54,765 bases of DNA from a virus. The notes under the pieces are model-generated. The model saw nothing but the letters and a program-made list of their open reading frames with translations. It was not told where the DNA came from and did not search any database. The stretch is from positions 1 through 54,765 of the IMG/VR virus record IMGVR_UViG_3300025769_000149; one strand, 5' to 3'. Within the stretch, counting starts at the first letter, position 1. Each line of letters opens with the position of its first letter. Shown here piece after piece: positions 7,368-16,139 of this stretch. The position numbers and the translations under genes are program-made.

Positions 7368-7580
7368 ATGTTTGAAATATTTAAAGACAATAACGAATGG
7401 AACGAAAAAGCAATAGTGGGCTTTGTAGCCTTTGCCCTTATGGTGGTGGTGATGCTTGTGGATACTGTATCTGGGGCCGTAGGTAAAGATTTAATAATTA
7501 ACGAATTTGTATACAACTCTTTTGTGTGGGTGGTTTTGGGATCGTTTGGAATTAGTGGTGTAGAAAAGTTTGCAAAGTAA
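7368..7580 (+). CDS. Small two-helix membrane protein, holin-like
   Basis: Predicted 70 aa with two hydrophobic segments, about residues 16-35 (AIVGFVAFALMVVVMLVD) and 47-63 (YNSFVWVVLGSFGISG), joined by a short polar loop, with charged ends. Two-helix membrane proteins of this size next to a three-helix holin are typical of phage lysis clusters. The stop shares a base with the next ATG. Could instead be an antiholin. Confidence 0.6.
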   Translation: MFEIFKDNNEWNEKAIVGFVAFALMVVVMLVDTVSGAVGKDLIINEFVYNSFVWVVLGSFGISGVEKFAK

Positions 7581-7810
7581 TGGATTTTATTGATAGAAAC
7601 TGGGTGTTATTTGAAGCTAACGAGATTAGCTCTATAATGTATAATAAGATGCACGAAAACTCTGCGGATGATCTTATATATAACGCAGACAGATCTAAAG
7701 CGTTTGGATCATTTTCTACATGCTCTGGTTGTAAGACACCTACATTTTTATCAGGTAAAACTATATACAGTTTCGAGGAGTTTGCGAATACACTTAACAC
7801 ATCTTGGTAA
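7580..7810 (+). CDS. Small cytoplasmic protein in the lysis cluster
   Basis: Predicted 76 aa, mostly helical with a CSGC pair (residues 49-52) and no membrane segment. It is packed between two membrane-protein genes, overlapping both start and stop by single bases (TAATG junctions). Family not recognised. A regulatory or accessory lysis role is suggested by position only. Confidence 0.55.
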   Translation: MDFIDRNWVLFEANEISSIMYNKMHENSADDLIYNADRSKAFGSFSTCSGCKTPTFLSGKTIYSFEEFANTLNTSW

Positions 7811-8202
7811 TGAACTTTTTAACTAATTTATTTTCCGCTGGAGCTACTGAACTGGTTAAAGGTGTAGGTGGTGTATTAGATAACCTCACTACTTCTAAAG
7901 AAGAAAAGCTTGAAGCAGAACAAAAGATAAAAGAATTAGTAGCCAACTACGAAGTTGAGATGGAAAAGAATATTACATCTCGATGGGAGGCGGATGCAAA
8001 ATCTGACTCATGGCTTTCAAAGAACGTAAGGCCTATGGTTCTTATATTCTTAATAGTATGCACGATGCTATTGATATTCATTGATGCTGGTGCAATCAAT
8101 TTTAACGTGAAGGATTCTTACGTGGACCTTCTTCAATTAGTATTAATAACAGTGATCGGTGCATACTTCGGTGGTAGATCACTAGAAAAAGTAAAAAAAT
8201 AA
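7810..8202 (+). CDS. Three-TM-type holin
   Basis: About 130 aa from ATG at 7810 (a TTG two codons earlier is possible but ATG overlapping the upstream stop is preferred). An N-terminal amphipathic helix (residues 1-30) precedes a charged coiled stretch and the signature RWEADAKSDSWLSKNVRP. Two strong membrane helices follow, MVLIFLIVCTMLLIFI and LLQLVLITVIGAYFGG, and a basic tail. This matches the 3-TM holin family known from gene-transfer agents and marine phages (PF11351 type). It would permeabilise the inner membrane at the end of infection. Confidence 0.8.
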   Translation: MNFLTNLFSAGATELVKGVGGVLDNLTTSKEEKLEAEQKIKELVANYEVEMEKNITSRWEADAKSDSWLSKNVRPMVLIFLIVCTMLLIFIDAGAINFNVKDSYVDLLQLVLITVIGAYFGGRSLEKVKK

Positions 8203-8204
8203 TT

Positions 8205-8984
8205 ATGAGTAAATTTTTTCAAGCAGTAGTTAGGCCTGAAATGACTGTTACGGCTTTAAACGCTGGCAACATAACCGCTGGACAAATTCTATTTGACTTC
8301 GCTCAGTTTGATATACCTAATGGATCTGCTAGATTTTTAGGTGGTCACTGTTTGTATAGAGGTAAAAACGGAGCAGATTACACTCCAGTTGATTTTGAAG
8401 TATATTTTGCAAAGTCAGACAAAAATGGAACAGCTCCATTTCTTTCGGCTGATAGACGTGGTAGTGTAGATTCAACCTTAACTCAATGCGGTGCTGCGGA
8501 TTTAATTCAAAGTAGAACTTACGTTGACGCAAGCGTGGCTAGTAATGGCACTAGTTTAATATATGGCAACACAATTTTGATAGAGGCCTCTGGTGGTGCT
8601 TCTACATCTTCAACAATGCAAGATCTAGTAGTTACACCTATTTTCCAGGGAGTACCTAACACAGGTTCAGGCACGGGTTACACCAGTTTATACATGGCTG
8701 GTATATCTAAGGGTAATCATAACTGGGGACCTTCAACAATGACTGTTGATGGCACGATGTCTACAGATAGTCCAATACTTACTGTTGCTGATCTAGACGC
8801 AACAATAGCTTTAGCGCCTGGTGATATTTTAAGAGACGAAGATGACAATTTACTTGGTACGGTTAAACGTGTGGATAGCGCTACTCAAATAACGTTAGAA
8901 GATAATTTAGCCAACGCAAGCGCAGACGATAAGCTGGTTTTCAATACGACTCCTCTTACATTCGTGCTTGGATTTGAGCAATAA
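8205..8984 (+). CDS. Putative virion structural protein
   Basis: Predicted 259 aa, beginning MSKFFQAVVRPEMTVTA. Beta-rich with long runs of Gly/Thr/Ser/Asp, including DFEVYFAKSD, LVVTPIFQGV and an ILTVADLDATIALAPGDILRD segment followed by GTVKRVDSATQITLED, reminiscent of the short Ig/tudor-like repeats in phage tail and fibre proteins. It follows the lysis cluster by two bases. The precise role is unknown. Confidence 0.6.
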   Translation: MSKFFQAVVRPEMTVTALNAGNITAGQILFDFAQFDIPNGSARFLGGHCLYRGKNGADYTPVDFEVYFAKSDKNGTAPFLSADRRGSVDSTLTQCGAADLIQSRTYVDASVASNGTSLIYGNTILIEASGGASTSSTMQDLVVTPIFQGVPNTGSGTGYTSLYMAGISKGNHNWGPSTMTVDGTMSTDSPILTVADLDATIALAPGDILRDEDDNLLGTVKRVDSATQITLEDNLANASADDKLVFNTTPLTFVLGFEQ

Positions 8985-9018
8985 ACAATAAACAATTTTA
9001 ATTTAATACAATTTAATT

Positions 9019-9297
9019 ATGGGAAAAAAGAAAGAAAAGGTCATTGACCTAAAGCCAGAGAAGATCTCTGAAGAAGAGCTTAAAGAATTACAGCAAGTTG
9101 TAGCTGCTATTAATAAGTTGCAGTTTGATATTGGAACAATGGAAGTTCAAAAGCATAACGCTTTACACGCGTTGTTTCAAGGTAATGATAAGCTAAATGC
9201 AATGCAAGATAAATTTAATGAAGAGTACGGTACTGGTGATGTGAATATTCAGGATGGTACTATAAATTACAAAGAAGATGAGCCATCTGATTCGTAA
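9019..9297 (+). CDS. Small coiled-coil phage protein
   Basis: Predicted 92 aa. Basic N-terminus (MGKKKEKVIDLKP) followed by heptad-like helices from about 17 to 75 (ISEEELKELQQVVAAINKLQ, GTMEVQKHNALHALF), then a conserved-looking YGTGDVNIQDGTINY end. This arrangement is common in small conserved proteins found just upstream of packaging genes in marine phages. Overlaps the next gene by 20 bases. The role is unknown. Confidence 0.65.
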   Translation: MGKKKEKVIDLKPEKISEEELKELQQVVAAINKLQFDIGTMEVQKHNALHALFQGNDKLNAMQDKFNEEYGTGDVNIQDGTINYKEDEPSDS

Positions 9298-9499
9298 GAT
9301 AACGATAGGTAAAGATTATAAAAATGATGCCATGCACTATTCTGTTGGACAGGAAGTGTATGGTGGTCATACCATTTGTGATATACTAGAGGAAAAAGAA
9401 AAATACTCAGTATATATTAGAAAGGGTGAAGCTGTAATTCCGTGGAAAGACTTTAATAAGAACATGGCTATATCAGTTGAGTATAATCTTGAGTATTAA
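9278..9499 (+). CDS. Small conserved-type phage protein
   Basis: Predicted 73 aa starting MSHLIRKITIGKDYKNDAM. It has a short barrel-like pattern with a HYSVGQEVYGGHTICDIL strand-turn, a YSVYIRKG strand, a WKDFNKNMAISVEYNLEY end and no catalytic motif. The start overlaps the previous gene by 20 bases and the stop shares its last A with the next ATG. Function unknown. Confidence 0.65.
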   Translation: MSHLIRKITIGKDYKNDAMHYSVGQEVYGGHTICDILEEKEKYSVYIRKGEAVIPWKDFNKNMAISVEYNLEY

Positions 9500-10089
9500 T
9501 GCAAGCACTCTATAATTTTGTTGTAGAACCTATAGGTGAAAGATACAACAATAATAAAAAAGTAGGTGATAAAGAACTAATACTTAACACAGAAATATTT
9601 AACCATCAATATATAAATCGAGAGGCCGAAGTTAAAATAACACCTCGTATAGGCTGTAACGATATTGATGTTGGAGATAAAGTTATATTGCACCATAACG
9701 TCTTTAGACGATGGCACAATATAAAAAGCAAAGAAAAGAACAGTAGATCTTACTTTAAGGAAAATCAATACTTTGTAGCTCCAGATCAAATATTTTTGTA
9801 TAAAAAAGATAAAGACTGGATTTGTCCTAATGGTTATTGTTTCATACAACCTATAAAAAGTAATGACAACTTTGACGTAGAAACTGAGAGACCGCTAATA
9901 GGTGTTGTTAAGTATTCTGACGGAACTGTTAACGTTGGGGATCTAGTTGGTTTTAACCCTAGCAGTGAATTTGAATTCGTTGTTGATGGGCAAAGAATGT
10001 ACAGAGTGTTATCTAAATATATTACAATTAAATATGAATATCAAGGAGACGAAGAAGAGTATAATCCAAGCTGGGCACAGAGCAGTTGA
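9499..10089 (+). CDS. Tandem GroES-like fold protein
   Basis: Predicted 196 aa. Two halves each resemble the GroES core. The first (1-90) reads FVVEPIGERYNN ... LILNTEIF ... AEVKITPRIG ... DIDVGDKVILHHNVFR. The second (110-192) reads YCFIQPIKS ... IGVVKYSDG ... VNVGDLVGFNPSSEFEF ... YRVLSKYITIKYEY. The V-GD-V turn and final strand match GroES (VGDIVIFND and ILAIVE-type end). It has no obvious mobile loop. It lies at the head of the packaging module, apart from the canonical groES at 4552. It might be an assembly chaperone or a virion protein that has borrowed the fold. The call is by pattern, not search. Confidence 0.6.
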   Translation: MQALYNFVVEPIGERYNNNKKVGDKELILNTEIFNHQYINREAEVKITPRIGCNDIDVGDKVILHHNVFRRWHNIKSKEKNSRSYFKENQYFVAPDQIFLYKKDKDWICPNGYCFIQPIKSNDNFDVETERPLIGVVKYSDGTVNVGDLVGFNPSSEFEFVVDGQRMYRVLSKYITIKYEYQGDEEEYNPSWAQSS

Positions 10090-10309
10090 AGAGTTGATCA
10101 AGGTAGCTAAAGAAGCTATTGTTGATTCAGACGATGATATATCAGCTGACAGACTTAAAAACGCCGCTGCCACAAAGAAGCTTGCTATCTTCGACGCCTT
10201 CGAGATATTAAACAGAATCCAAGAAGAAGAAAATCTTTTAGAAGGTAAAGCACCTGAAGAAAAGAAAGAGAGAGTATTTAAGGGTTTTGCTGAGGGTAGA
10301 TCTAAATAA
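10034..10309 (+). CDS. terS: Putative terminase small subunit
   Basis: About 91 aa from ATG at 10034 (MNIKETKKSIIQAGHR), inside the end of the preceding gene (56-base overlap). Upstream in-frame starts exist but give an unlikely hydrophobic extension. The protein is all-helical and charged (HRAVEELIKVAKEAIV, DRLKNAAATKKLAIFDAFEI), and its stop overlaps the terL start. A short helical protein immediately before the large terminase is the usual place for TerS, the DNA-recognition ring. No sequence signature confirms it. Confidence 0.55.
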   Translation: MNIKETKKSIIQAGHRAVEELIKVAKEAIVDSDDDISADRLKNAAATKKLAIFDAFEILNRIQEEENLLEGKAPEEKKERVFKGFAEGRSK

Positions 10310-12525
10310 TGTACGAGCAGACTTTATATAAGATAATAGAACCTATAAAGAAAACAACTCTTACTAGATTAAATAGAGGTAAGAAGTGGAAGTACGGTTA
10401 TAACAAAGAGCACGACTTAGTAGTTCTTGCAAATAACGGGGTTATAGGTGATATATACGAAATACAAGGATTAAAGATAGCTTTGCCCAAAGCACCAAAA
10501 AACGTATTTAAACACGAGAAAAATAAGTGGGTTAAACAAGAGTATCCTAAAGAGCTATCTCGTATTAAAAATATATTCGACTGGAGAAACTATCCAGACG
10601 AGCAGAAAGAAAACTGGCACGACTATATTGACGAAGAATTTAGACGTAGAGAAGAAGGGTTCTGGTTCACTAATAACGGAGTGCCAACATACATAACGGG
10701 TACACACTATATGTACCTACAATGGAGTAAGATTGACGTTGGAGCTCCAGACTTTAGAGAGGCGAACAGACTATTCTTTATATTTTGGGAAGCCTGTAAA
10801 GCTGACAAGAGATGCTATGGGATGTGCTACCTTAAAAACCGTCGTTCAGGTTTCTCGTTTATGTCATCAGCTGAAACAGTTAACTTAGCCACTATATCAA
10901 GTGATAGTAGATATGGGATCCTTTCTAAGTCTGGTGCCGATGCAAAGAAGATGTTTACTGATAAAGTAGTACCTATATCAATAAATTACCCATTCTTCTT
11001 TAAACCTATACAAGATGGTATGGATCGTCCAAAATCCGAACTTGCGTATAGAGTTCCAGCTAGTAAATTTACTCGTAAAAAAATACAAGTAAACGAACAG
11101 CTCGAGGAGATAGCGGGTCTTGATACTACAATTGACTGGAAGAACACGGGTGATAATAGCTATGATGGTGAAAAGCTAAATTTGCTAGTACATGATGAGA
11201 GTGGTAAGTGGGAGAGACCTGATAACATATTAAACAACTGGCGAGTTACTAAGACCTGTCTAAGGTTAGGTAGTAGAATCGTCGGTAAGTGCATGATGGG
11301 TAGTACCAGCAACGCGCTTGATAAAGGTGGGGATAACTTTAAAAAACTGTACAATGATTCTGACGTATCAAGACGAAATGCTAATGGACAAACGAAGTCT
11401 GGCCTTTATTCTCTCTTTATCCCAATGGAATGGAACTATGAAGGATTTATTGACGAGTACGGACTTCCAGTCTTTGATAATCCAGGTGATGATGTACGAT
11501 ATGGACCAGACGGTGAATTAATAGACGTAGGTGTAATAACAAGTTGGGAAAACGAAGCGGAAGGTTTAAAAGATGATCAAGACGCGTTAAATGAGTTTTA
11601 TCGTCAATTTCCTAGAACTGAAGAGCATGCGTTTAGAGATGAGACTAAAAACAGTATATTTAATTTAATTAAAATATACGAGCAAATAGATTTTAACGAA
11701 GCTAGCAGACATAGCGCTCATGTTACTACTGGTAGTTTTGGTTGGGTAAATGGGGTAAGAGACACACAAGTTGTTTTCCACCCTGATCCATCAGGTAGAT
11801 TTAAAGTGAGCTGGGTTCCTCCAGGTCATTTACAAAATAAACAGATTGTAAAAAATGGAGTTAGATACCCTGCAAATGAGCATATCGGAGCCTTTGGCTG
11901 TGATAGTTACGACATTAGTGGTACTGTTGACGGTCGTGGTTCGAAAGGCGCATTACACGGACTAACAAAGTTTTCTTTAGAAGAAGCGCCATCAAGCACT
12001 TTTTTCTTAGAGTATATAGCTAGACCACAAACCGCAGAGATGTTCTTTGAAGATGTTTTAATGGCACTAGTGTTTTACGGTATGCCGCTACTCGCAGAGA
12101 ACAATAAACCTAGACTACTATACTATCTACGCCGCAGAGGCTATAGAGGATACAGTATGAACAGACCAGACAAAACTTTGAGAAAGTTATCTGTAGCCGA
12201 ACGAGAGGTTGGAGGTATACCAAACTCAAGTGAAGATATTAAACAGGCTCACGCAGCCGCTATTGAAATGTACATACAGAACTATGTAGGACATTTAGGG
12301 GACGGTGATTTTGGCACGATGTATTTTAATGATACATTACTGGATTGGAGCAGGTTTGATATAAACAAAAGAACAAAGTTTGATGCGTCTATAAGTTCTG
12401 GCTTAGCCATCATGGCTTGCAATAGACATTTATACGCACCAAACGCTAAGACTCAAAAAACACCTTTGAATTTGAATATAGCAAAATATGACAATGAGGG
12501 ATTTATGTCTCAAATAATTAAATAG
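10309..12525 (+). CDS. terL: Terminase large subunit
   Basis: Predicted 738 aa ATP-driven packaging motor and nuclease. The deviant Walker A is KNRRSGFS (residues 176-183) and Walker B is LLVHDESGK (292-300, with Asp296/Glu297). A C-terminal nuclease segment includes AFGCDSYDISG, consistent with an RNase H-type acidic active site. The N-terminal 150 residues have a family extension with GFWFTNNGVPTYITGTHYMY. The Arg-rich Walker A and HDESGK Walker B are like those in crAss-like phage terminases. It overlaps the small putative terS by one base and is followed by portal after two bases. Confidence 0.93.
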   Translation: MYEQTLYKIIEPIKKTTLTRLNRGKKWKYGYNKEHDLVVLANNGVIGDIYEIQGLKIALPKAPKNVFKHEKNKWVKQEYPKELSRIKNIFDWRNYPDEQKENWHDYIDEEFRRREEGFWFTNNGVPTYITGTHYMYLQWSKIDVGAPDFREANRLFFIFWEACKADKRCYGMCYLKNRRSGFSFMSSAETVNLATISSDSRYGILSKSGADAKKMFTDKVVPISINYPFFFKPIQDGMDRPKSELAYRVPASKFTRKKIQVNEQLEEIAGLDTTIDWKNTGDNSYDGEKLNLLVHDESGKWERPDNILNNWRVTKTCLRLGSRIVGKCMMGSTSNALDKGGDNFKKLYNDSDVSRRNANGQTKSGLYSLFIPMEWNYEGFIDEYGLPVFDNPGDDVRYGPDGELIDVGVITSWENEAEGLKDDQDALNEFYRQFPRTEEHAFRDETKNSIFNLIKIYEQIDFNEASRHSAHVTTGSFGWVNGVRDTQVVFHPDPSGRFKVSWVPPGHLQNKQIVKNGVRYPANEHIGAFGCDSYDISGTVDGRGSKGALHGLTKFSLEEAPSSTFFLEYIARPQTAEMFFEDVLMALVFYGMPLLAENNKPRLLYYLRRRGYRGYSMNRPDKTLRKLSVAEREVGGIPNSSEDIKQAHAAAIEMYIQNYVGHLGDGDFGTMYFNDTLLDWSRFDINKRTKFDASISSGLAIMACNRHLYAPNAKTQKTPLNLNIAKYDNEGFMSQIIK

Positions 12526-12527
12526 AT

Positions 12528-14903
12528 ATGGCGGAAAACGTACACGTTAACTTTCCTTCTCAAGCAGTACCTGACCTAGAAAAGATGACGCCTGAGTATG
12601 GGCTTAAGGTAGCGAAAGCAATTGAACAAGAGTGGTTCACAGACGCCAACTCTAATAGATATATGGATACTAAAAATAGTTTCCATAGATTAAGACTGTA
12701 TGCTAGAGGAGAACAATCTATTCAAAAATATAAAGATGAGTTATCTATTAACGGTGATTTATCTTATCTTAATTTAGATTGGAAGCCAGTACCAATTATA
12801 CCTAAATTTGTGGATATCGTAGTTAACGGTATGGCTAATAGAATGTTTACCATTAAAGCTTATTCACAAGATCAATACGGTGTAAGTAAGCGTACTGAGT
12901 ACATGGATTCTCTTTTATTTGACATGAAGTCTAGAGAGTTCAACGATCAGGCACAAGAGATGTTTCAAATCGATTTATATAAAAACGATAAAGAACAACT
13001 ACCAGACACCGAAGAAGAACTAGCATTACACATGCAGCTCAATTATAAGCAAGCTGTAGAGTTAGCTGAAGAACAGGCTATAAATGTGTTGCTTGAAGGT
13101 AGCAACTATAATAACATTAGACAGAGGTTTTTATATGATCTTACTGTTCTTGGTATTGGTTGTATAAAAACAACTTTTAACTGGAGTGATGGCGCAAAAG
13201 TAGAATACGTAGATCCAGCTAACATTGTTTACTCTTATACTGATTCACCTTATTTTGAAGATATATACTATATTGGTGAAGTAAAAACAATACCTATTAA
13301 TGAGTTGGCTAGAGAGTTTGATCACTTAACTGAACTAGATTTAGAAGAGATACACGAAAGCTCAAGCAATAGATATATAGGGGCTAGGCGTATACATGAG
13401 TCTGATAAAAACAAAGTTCAAGTTCTATACTTTAACTATAGAACACACATGAACGAGGTTTATAAAATTAAAGAAACTACTACCGGAGGTTATAAAGCTA
13501 TAGAAAAAAGCGACTCATTTAACCCTCCTGCTCAAGTAGTAGGTAACTACTCTAAAGTACAAAGAGCCGTAGAATGTGTTTTTGAGGGCGCTGTCGTTTT
13601 AGGTACAGATAAATTACTAAAGTGGAACAAGGCTGAAAACATGATGCGAGCAAAGAGTGATTTTAACAAAGTTAAAATGAACTACTCTTTAGTTGCACCA
13701 AGGATGTACAATGGTAAAATAGAATCTTTAGTTAGTAGAATTACGGGGTTTGCTGATATGATTCAGCTTACACACTTAAAGCTGCAGCAAGTGATGTCGC
13801 GCATGGTACCGGATGGAGTATACCTTGATGCTGACGGACTTGCTGAAGTAGATTTAGGTAACGGCACAAACTATAATCCACAGGAGGCACTTAATATGTT
13901 CTTCCAAACTGGTAGTGTAATTGGTAGATCGTTTACACAAGACGGCGATCCAAACCCTGGTAAAATACCTATTCAACAGATATCCAACGGTCAAGGGGCT
14001 GGAGCTAAGCTACAAGCTTTAATTGGTAATTACAATTATTACTTACAAATGATCCGTGATGTAACGGGTTTAAATGAGGCTAGAGACGGTAGTATGCCAG
14101 ATGAAAGGTCTTTAGTTGGCGTTCAAAAATTAGCAGCAGCAAACTCTAATGTTGCAACGCGCCATATATTACTAGGATCAATGTTCTTAACTACCGAGGC
14201 GGCTGAAGCTTTATCTCTTAGAATATCTGATATACTAGAATACTCGCCAACGGCCGATGCATTTGTGCAAGCTATAGGTGCTCACAACGTAGCTACATTA
14301 AAAGATATGGCGGAGCTATACTTGTATGATTTCGGTATATTTATTGAGCTTGAACCTGACGAAGAAGATAAACAGCTATTAGAAAACAACATACAAACAG
14401 CTCTTGCACAACAGTTAATAGATTTAGACGATGCTATAGATATACGTGAAATAAGAAACATTAAGTTAGCAAATCAACTATTAAAAGTAAAGCGTAAGAA
14501 AAAACAAGAGCGTGATCAGAAAATTCAAGAGCAGAACATGCAAGCGCAAGCACAAGCAAATGCGCAAACTCAACAAGCCGCTGCTCAAGCTGAGATACAA
14601 AAAAATCAGGCAAAAACTCAAGCGGACATCCAAATAGAAACTCTTAAGTCTCAAAACAAGATAGCTCATCTTCAAGAGGAAGTTAAACTAAAGAAAGAGT
14701 TAATGGCTTACGAGTTCCAACTTAACAATCAGATAAGAGAACAAGAGCGAGCTTCCAACGAAAGAATGGAGACAATGAAGGAGCAGGGTAAAGATAAGCG
14801 AGAAAAAGCGAAAGCAACTGCTAAAAGATTTGAATCTTCAGGTAATGATGTATTAGGAGGCGGAATGGGTTTAGATAAGTTTACCCCACAAATAGGTAAT
14901 TAA
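12528..14903 (+). CDS. Portal protein
   Basis: Predicted 791 aa, forming the dodecameric DNA channel at the head vertex. It has the usual position right after terminase, and a WKPVPIIPKFVDIVVNGM segment (residues about 85-102) like portals of crAss-like phages. The N-terminal two-thirds is mixed alpha/beta and the C-terminal quarter (about 640-760) is a long Gln/Lys/Glu-rich coiled coil (QAQAQANAQTQQAAAQAEIQ) that probably forms the crown or barrel. The length is on the large side of portals. Confidence 0.9.
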   Translation: MAENVHVNFPSQAVPDLEKMTPEYGLKVAKAIEQEWFTDANSNRYMDTKNSFHRLRLYARGEQSIQKYKDELSINGDLSYLNLDWKPVPIIPKFVDIVVNGMANRMFTIKAYSQDQYGVSKRTEYMDSLLFDMKSREFNDQAQEMFQIDLYKNDKEQLPDTEEELALHMQLNYKQAVELAEEQAINVLLEGSNYNNIRQRFLYDLTVLGIGCIKTTFNWSDGAKVEYVDPANIVYSYTDSPYFEDIYYIGEVKTIPINELAREFDHLTELDLEEIHESSSNRYIGARRIHESDKNKVQVLYFNYRTHMNEVYKIKETTTGGYKAIEKSDSFNPPAQVVGNYSKVQRAVECVFEGAVVLGTDKLLKWNKAENMMRAKSDFNKVKMNYSLVAPRMYNGKIESLVSRITGFADMIQLTHLKLQQVMSRMVPDGVYLDADGLAEVDLGNGTNYNPQEALNMFFQTGSVIGRSFTQDGDPNPGKIPIQQISNGQGAGAKLQALIGNYNYYLQMIRDVTGLNEARDGSMPDERSLVGVQKLAAANSNVATRHILLGSMFLTTEAAEALSLRISDILEYSPTADAFVQAIGAHNVATLKDMAELYLYDFGIFIELEPDEEDKQLLENNIQTALAQQLIDLDDAIDIREIRNIKLANQLLKVKRKKKQERDQKIQEQNMQAQAQANAQTQQAAAQAEIQKNQAKTQADIQIETLKSQNKIAHLQEEVKLKKELMAYEFQLNNQIREQERASNERMETMKEQGKDKREKAKATAKRFESSGNDVLGGGMGLDKFTPQIGN

Positions 14904-14920
14904 TTATATAATATTTTATT

Positions 14921-16120
14921 ATGGAACAAAATAATCAAACAGATCTTGAGGAGGTGATCCAAGAGGTCGAAAACGAAACACCACAAGAAGAGGCTGTAGA
15001 ACAAACGCCTGAACTTGATTTAGAAAAATTTGACAGCAAAGATGACCCAGATGTTATTAAAGTTGATTTAAGCAAACCACCAACCAATGAAACTAAAGAA
15101 AGTAACCCTGACGACTCAGGAGTGGCTGGAGTCGATGAAAGTCCCGAGCCCACACAAGAACAAGAAGAAGTACAACCGCAAGGAGAAGTACAAGGAGAAG
15201 TACCAGTACTAGAGGAAGTAACAGAGGAAGAAGTTGAAGAGTTTAAAGAAGAGGTTAGCGAAGCTATAGATGAAGCCAAAGCTTCTGGCGAGCCACTTCC
15301 AGAAAACGTTCAAAAGCTTATTGACTTTATGGCTGATACTGGAGGAGATCTCGAAGATTACGTTAGGTTAAATAGGAATGTCGAGGATATTGATGATCAA
15401 GACGCTCTTAGAGAATACTATAAAGTTACTAAACCTCATTTATCTACTGAAGAAGTAGAGTTTTTATTAGAAGATAAATTCTCTTATGATGAAGACGTAG
15501 ATGGCGAGAGAGATATTAAAAGAAAGAAGTTAGCCAGAAAAGAGCAAGTTGCAGAGGCTAAAGCCTACTTAGACGGGCAAAAGTCTAAATATTACGAAGA
15601 AATTAAAGCTGGAAGTAAGTTGACAGAAGATCAACAGAAGGCAATTGATTTTTTCAACAGATACAATAAAGAGTCAGAGCAGACTCGTAAGATAGCTGAA
15701 AAAGGTAAATCTATTTTTAAACAAAAAACCGATCAGGTTTTTAATGACAAGTTCAAAGGTTTTGAATATAACGTCGGAGATAAAAAATATAGATTTAACG
15801 TTAAAGACGCGGATAGGGTAAAGGAATCACAAAGTGATATGAATAATTTCATCGGAAAGTTTCTTGATGAAAATCAAAACATGAGTGATGCTAAAGGTTA
15901 CCATAAAGGTTTGTTTACAGCCATGAATCCGGATGTCGTAGCTCAGCATTTTTATGAACAAGGAAAAGCGGATGCTATTAAAGAAAGTATGGCAAAAGCA
16001 AAAAACATTAACACGTCAGCAAGATCAACTCATAACGAGGCTCAAACTAGCGGGTTAAAGTTTAGAGTTCTAGGTGATGATTCTGATTCTTTAAAGTTCA
16101 AAATTAAAAGAAAAAAATAA
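14921..16120 (+). CDS. Capsid scaffold protein
   Basis: Predicted 399 aa. The first about 130 residues are extremely acidic (Glu/Asp/Gln/Pro-rich) and disordered. The middle is helical (LEDYVRLNRNVEDIDDQDAL), followed by a basic C-terminal region ending KFKIKRKK. A highly charged protein with a basic C-terminus directly between portal and major capsid protein is the classic scaffold position and composition. No protease motif is visible, so prohead protease activity is not suggested. Confidence 0.8.
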   Translation: MEQNNQTDLEEVIQEVENETPQEEAVEQTPELDLEKFDSKDDPDVIKVDLSKPPTNETKESNPDDSGVAGVDESPEPTQEQEEVQPQGEVQGEVPVLEEVTEEEVEEFKEEVSEAIDEAKASGEPLPENVQKLIDFMADTGGDLEDYVRLNRNVEDIDDQDALREYYKVTKPHLSTEEVEFLLEDKFSYDEDVDGERDIKRKKLARKEQVAEAKAYLDGQKSKYYEEIKAGSKLTEDQQKAIDFFNRYNKESEQTRKIAEKGKSIFKQKTDQVFNDKFKGFEYNVGDKKYRFNVKDADRVKESQSDMNNFIGKFLDENQNMSDAKGYHKGLFTAMNPDVVAQHFYEQGKADAIKESMAKAKNINTSARSTHNEAQTSGLKFRVLGDDSDSLKFKIKRKK

Positions 16121-16139
16121 CAATTAAAAATTACTTAAA

